In this document: piece by piece, positions 59,909-64,000 of the stretch
Layout: every line of letters begins with the position of its first letter
How positions within the stretch are numbered: position 1 is the stretch's first letter
DNA from: Dipteris shenzhenensis
Lineage: Eukaryota; Polypodiophyta; Polypodiopsida; Gleicheniales
Direction: 5' to 3' (one strand)
Assembly: GCA_047967505.1 (NCBI GenBank)
Contig: CM106538.1
Length of the DNA stretch: 64,000 nt
Translations under genes and position numbers: made by a program
The notes under the pieces: generated by a model
The model's database searches: none
What the model was told of the DNA's origin: nothing
The model's input: the letters and a program-made list of their open reading frames with translations, nothing else

Positions 59909-60980
59909 CATATCTCCTAGCTGATCACCTTGAAAGATCCTGATATAATTCTGCTTAAAGTCCCAAACACCCATCATCCATATAAAACTGCAAATGGAAA
60001 CAACCATATGCCTAAACAGATGATTCACTTATTTACAATCATAGCATGTCTGTTCTGAGTATCCCAAAGAAGCTTACATGTAAAAGATACCACATCTTTA
60101 TAGAACGATCATATCGTAGATTTGTTACTTACATCCTTCCTGCAACTTCGAAAAAAAACTAATCACATGTCATATAAATGCCAACAAATGCACTTCCAAA
60201 CACAACAGACAAATTGAGTAAAACTCACACCCAAGACAACCACTTGGCAGTGGATGCTTGGGACGCAGCACTTCTATCCCCAGCAGCAGCCTCTTTCTTG
60301 GATATGTAACGTGCCAAGAAAGGAATCACGCATGCTCCAAGCAATAGGAAGGCCCCCAACTCGGGCACCTTTCGGTGAAACAGTTTCTCGTACGCAGCTT
60401 TCACTTTCTTGAGGCGATCGGCTTCATGAGGATACCCATCCCGCCAAATGCCCGCCCCAGTGGTCACATCGAATGCGCAGCTGGTACAGTGAGTGCCACT
60501 CTTGAAGCGATCCAAGGTCTGCTGACGAAGTGTTGACTGCAAGGCCTGCCTCTGGAAGCCCCCCAACAAAGTGTTGCATGATGTCCTTGTACATATTTAA
60601 GAGTGGCTTGGCAAGAGCCTTGGCAGTGACCTCCATGTACTTTTGAGCTTTCTGTGTGTCATAGTATTCGCTGAAATGGGTCACAAAATCAAACAAAGCA
60701 GCAGCGAAGGTAATCATCCCGATTTTGCCGCACACCTTGGACAGATCTCCCGTGGTCTTGGTGATCATCGTGTCGACTTGTTTACGTTGAAAATCCTTCA
60801 CAATTTGGCCAAATTGGACAAGAACTGGCTGCGCTAAGGACTTTACTTTGTGGGAATAATCTTTTGCGATGTCGCTCTCGAGGGCTTTGAGGCATTCATA
60901 CACCAAGATGAGAGAGGACGTGCCCAAACTGTCCAGTTCTTCTAGCACCGCAAGCTTCTCTGACTGCTCCTTCAGATTCT
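59909..60980 (-). repeat. Left arm of a large inverted duplication
   Basis: Its reverse complement matches 61,411-62,488 almost completely. The outer ends are CATATCTCCTAGCTGATCAC here and its complement ending at 62,488. The inner ends are the CAGATT / AATCTG junction. It comprises the 3' half of the gene at 61,075-62,172 plus about 310 bp of its 3' flank. Confidence 0.93.
60225..60979 (-). pseudogene. Truncated, frameshifted inverted copy of the gene in the right arm
   Basis: The minus-strand frame reads VLEELDSLGTSSLILVYECL and so on, identical to the right-arm protein for long stretches, until a shift near 60,450 (CDHWGGHLAGWVSS then stop). The other frame resumes (DGYPHEADRLKKVKAAYEKL) to the same end (STAKWLSWV). 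It lacks the first about 110 codons. Confidence 0.9.
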
Positions 60981-61074
60981 ATGCAACCTCCTCCACGCAA
61001 CCTCCTCTATCTTCTCTGTCTGCCTCTAAGATCTCTCGGCGAAAAGCACGTCTCCCTCCTTCATAGCTTTTTCG

Positions 61075-62172
61075 GTGACAAGCATTCTGTCCTCATATCT
61101 CACCAATGGCTGTCGTGGCATCACCATTGTCACCACAAAAGGGATTCCTGTTCGATGGCCCACCGTTGCCCATGAGCGCAGCCCAGCTTTTCCAAACGGC
61201 GCGCACGGAAGGAACCAAGATTTTGAAAGGACAAGTGTGCGACCCGGAAGACACCCCTTCACCACACTCGATGTATGTTTCTCAACGAAAAAGCATGGAG
61301 AAGAGTTGGAAAGCATGGGTCAATCTGGCGACATGGACGGTATTTTGAAGGTGCTCGATGATGGAAGGCCACTCTCACGCACGGACAAAGTGATCAAAGT
61401 GATCGCACAGAATCTGAAGGAGCAGTCAAAGAAGCTTGCGGTGCTAGAAGAACTGGACAGTTTGGGCACGTCCTCTCTCATCCTGGTGTACGAATGCCTC
61501 AAAGCCCTCGAGAGCGACATCGCAAAAGATTATTCCCACAAAGTAAAGTCCTTAGCGCAGCCAGTTCTTGTCCAATTTGGCCAAATTGTGAAGGATTTTC
61601 AACGTAAACAAGTCGACACGATGATCACCAAGACCACGGGAGATCTGTCCAAGGTGTGCGGCAAAATCGGGATGATTACCTTCGCTGCTGCTTTGTTTGA
61701 TTTTGTGACCCATTTCAGCGAATACTATGACACACAGAAAGCTCAAAAGTACACGGAGGTCACTCCCAAGGCTCTTGCCAAGCCACTCTTAAATATGTAC
61801 AAGGACATCATGCAACACTTTGTTGGGGGGCTTCCAGAGGCAGGCCTTGCAGTCAACGCTTCGTCAACAGACCTTGGATCGCTTCAAGAGTGGCACTCAC
61901 TGTACCAGCTGCGCATTCGATGTGACCACCAGGGCGGCCATTGTGCGGCATGGCAGGATGGGTATCCTCATGAAGCCGATCGCCTCAAGAAAGTGAAAGC
62001 TGCATACGAGAAACTGTTTCACCGGAAGGTGCCCGAGTTGGGGGCCTTCCCATTGCTTGGAGCATGCGTGATTCCTTTCTTGGCACGTTACATATCCAAG
62101 AAAGAGGCTGCTGCTGGGGATAGTAGTGCTGCGTCCCAAGCATCCACTGCCAAGTGGTTGTCTTGGGTGTGA
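61075..62172 (+). CDS. Unrecognised intronless protein, possible tail-anchored membrane protein
   Basis: A frame of 365 codons with higher GC than its surroundings. The first ATG is at 61,075. A second plausible N-terminus starts at 61,106 in another frame (MAVVASPLSPQKGFLFDGPP, open to 61,348), so the true start may involve a frameshift near 61,260-61,340, or the ATG at 61,321 (MGQSGDMDG). The middle is helical (VLEELDSLGTSSLILVYECL, VKSLAQPVLVQFGQIVKDFQ). A hydrophobic segment (LGAFPLLGACVIPFLARYI, about residues 322-340) followed by KK near the C-terminus suggests a tail anchor. I do not recognise the family. The absence of introns could mean a retrocopy. From residue about 113 on, the sequence is duplicated in the inverted left arm. 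Confidence 0.6.
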   Translation: MTSILSSYLTNGCRGITIVTTKGIPVRWPTVAHERSPAFPNGAHGRNQDFERTSVRPGRHPFTTLDVCFSTKKHGEELESMGQSGDMDGILKVLDDGRPLSRTDKVIKVIAQNLKEQSKKLAVLEELDSLGTSSLILVYECLKALESDIAKDYSHKVKSLAQPVLVQFGQIVKDFQRKQVDTMITKTTGDLSKVCGKIGMITFAAALFDFVTHFSEYYDTQKAQKYTEVTPKALAKPLLNMYKDIMQHFVGGLPEAGLAVNASSTDLGSLQEWHSLYQLRIRCDHQGGHCAAWQDGYPHEADRLKKVKAAYEKLFHRKVPELGAFPLLGACVIPFLARYISKKEAAAGDSSAASQASTAKWLSWV

Positions 62173-62488
62173 GTTTTACTCAATTTGTCTGTTGTGTTTG
62201 GAAGTGCATTTGTCGGCATTTATATGACATGTGATTAGTTTTTTTTCGAAGTTGCAGGAAGGATGTAAGTAACAAATCTACGATATGATCGTTCTATAAA
62301 GATGTGGTATCTTTTACATGTAAGCTTCTTTGGGATACTCAGAACAGACATGCTATGATTGTAAATAAGTGAATCATCTGTTTAGGCATATGGTTGTTTC
62401 CATTTGCAGTTTTATATGGATGATGGGTGTTTGGGACTTTAAGCAGAATTATATCAGGATCTTTCAAGGTGATCAGCTAGGAGATATG
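61411..62488 (+). repeat. Right arm of the inverted duplication
   Basis: The partner of 59,909-60,980, separated from it by a 430-bp spacer. It ends exactly where the second copia copy starts (62,488/62,489). Confidence 0.93.
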
Positions 62489-63439
62489 CAGAGAGAATTG
62501 AAGTGCATCTGAAGTGTTTTGGGGATTGTGCGTGGGGATAATGTGTAGGTGGCGAGTTGTGTAGAGACCTCCCTAACTCTTGTTGCTCCCTGTTTTCCAG
62601 CGGTCATGTCCTCTAATGAAATCTGCTTCCCTGCCTGGAGGATCTCCTGCTGAAGTTCCTGTAACTTCTTGATGTGGTCCTGCATCGATGAAGACTTCTT
62701 GGGATCCAACAACCGCATCTGGACCTCCAGTGAGACCCTCTTCGGTTCAATTATACATGGACACTAAATGCACCCATATACTTTTGCCCGCTGACATGTG
62801 CTTTACGTGATTAATCACCTTAGGAGTATAGTTAAGAAATATGAATTATCTTACCCTTGCATTGGCATGGTCCCACAGCTAGGATAGAGTCTCTGCCTCC
62901 TTCTGAGCCAGGGTGCCAAGGTCCTTTGCAAGGGGATCTGGTCGGGCAACACCAATCAAGATGAAATCTGTTAAATCAAATGACTGTAACACAAACTCCA
63001 TCATCACCCACTAGACGCTGTAATTGAGCCCATCCAACTATCAATCAACTGGGAAGATGGGCAACACTAGAATTTTTGTCTTATTCTCTACCATCTTGGA
63101 CAGAGTTGCCATGTCGGAGTGAAGAGGTGACCTGAAAGAGAAGGTGGATGGGATAGAATGGGACTGAGGGTTGAAGAAAGGAGAGGGCTGAAGAAGAGGA
63201 TGAAGGGGCTGGCAGCCCAATGTACCTTCACACCTCGCTTTCCGTCCCTTGGGAACACCTCTTCTCTGATTTGAAAACACCCTTCAAAGTCACCCTTCGC
63301 TAGTCACCTGAACATTCTACTCCTCGAACATGTTTCTCCTCAAAGACACCTCTGAACAACACCCTATTCTTCCTCTCAATGTGTTGGCTCAACACTCCCT
63401 TCGCTCCTCGCGTCTCAAGCCAACCATGGCTTTGATATC
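62489..63439 (-). pseudogene. Copia gag and leader, copy 2
   Basis: Same content as 56,836-57,789 with about 1-3 percent differences, including LLDPKKSSSMQDHIKKLQEL and LAQKEAETLS. Here the gag frame stops just past the junction with the inverted-repeat arm (..NSLCISPS). Confidence 0.8.
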
Positions 63440-64000
63440 ATGTGAGAAATGCAATGGAAATGAATGGAAGAGAGAGAGAGAGAGAGAGAGAGCACCTCAT
63501 ACACACACCAAACTGAGAAGGAGAGAAAGGAGAGAAAGGCAAAGGAGAACTGCAAGCGATCTTTGGAGAAAACCCCCTAGCCCCCCCCAATAGGTCAGCC
63601 TGTTAGGGCAATGACCAACTGCACATAAGGGGCTGACCCCACTGCTGTATGTGGGCTGACCCACCTCTCGGGCTGCCCACAGCCCTATAAGAGGGGCTGG
63701 TAACAGCCCTACTGCTCCCTAAACTAGGGCCGGCCAAGCTGCCTCTGCCCCCATATAAGGGGCCCGCCTCTACTTGCATGTGAAGGCTGGGCAACAGCCC
63801 TTTAGGGCCGACCTGCCCCTACTCTACATAGAGGTTGCTATGCAGCTCTATAAGGGGGCTGCCTCCCCCACCTAATGGCTGGCCAGGCCTGGTGATAGGG
63901 CCGTCCCAACACCCTATACGAGGGGCTGTTGGGGCCTAGTCTCTTGCCCCAAAGGCACCTGCTAGCACAAGTAGATCTACCCTCATGGGATCGGGCACAC
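63440..64000 (-). mobile_element. 5' LTR of copia copy 2, cut by the window edge
   Basis: It matches 57,790-58,380 with the same primer site next to it (minus strand TGATATCAAAGCC, just left of 63,440), the same CTCACA end, a shorter (GA)n run and the same GC-rich block. Confidence 0.8.

Overview
This window looks like heterochromatic, transposon-rich DNA from a land plant with a large genome. The evidence is decayed Ty1/copia and Ty3/gypsy elements with initiator-tRNA-Met-type primer sites, a plant-type CACTA transposase remnant, long (GA)n/(CT)n microsatellites and GT-AG introns. I cannot name the species. A non-seed vascular plant such as a fern or lycophyte is my low-confidence guess. No rRNA, tRNA, CRISPR or organelle insert was recognised.

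Layout. (1) 1-11,745 is a complex satellite made of about 60-150 bp modules built on an anchor (AAACTCACATGTG) and an imperfect palindrome (GAGAATGGCA..TGCCAATCTC), with higher-order duplications at offsets of about 3,080 and 2,700 bp. (2) 11,750-18,150 is a gene island on the + strand: a decayed two-part gene (ParB-like domain followed by an N6/N4 DNA-methyltransferase-like domain), an FCP1/NIF-type HAD phosphatase-like gene, and a small SET-domain gene. Its introns and spacers are studded with perfect or near-perfect copies of the same palindrome that is frozen in the satellite. (3) 18,500-39,900 is nested transposon debris: a copia gag+LTR fragment, a copia pol remnant, two LTRs of one family in opposite orientation, gypsy integrase scraps, a decayed CACTA Tnp2 gene, and a complete-length copia element inserted in a gypsy integrase gene with recognisable target-site duplications. 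(4) 39,900-49,300 has no convincing gene but holds four local tandem duplications. (5) 49,300-52,250 has a copia-type gag followed by a gypsy chromovirus integrase and the start of its 3' LTR. (6) 53,000-53,700 has a 4 x 61 bp tandem repeat and a purine-rich repeat. (7) 55,850-64,000 is segmentally duplicated. Two nearly identical 5' halves of a copia element (minus strand) flank a 1.07-kb-arm inverted duplication. The right arm carries the 3' part of an unrecognised intronless gene (about 61,075-62,172), and the left arm a truncated, frameshifted copy of it.

The best candidate for an undescribed system is region 1+2: a ParB-like/DNA-methyltransferase gene, a HAD gene and a SET gene beside a large array, all sharing one palindromic DNA motif. 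A ParB-like protein and a DNA methyltransferase are both classes that can recognise palindromic sites, so a former protein-site relationship is a reasonable but unproven idea. The local ParB-methyltransferase copy is broken by three in-frame stops and a frameshift. The second candidate is the inverted gene duplication at 59,909-62,488, which could produce a long hairpin RNA.
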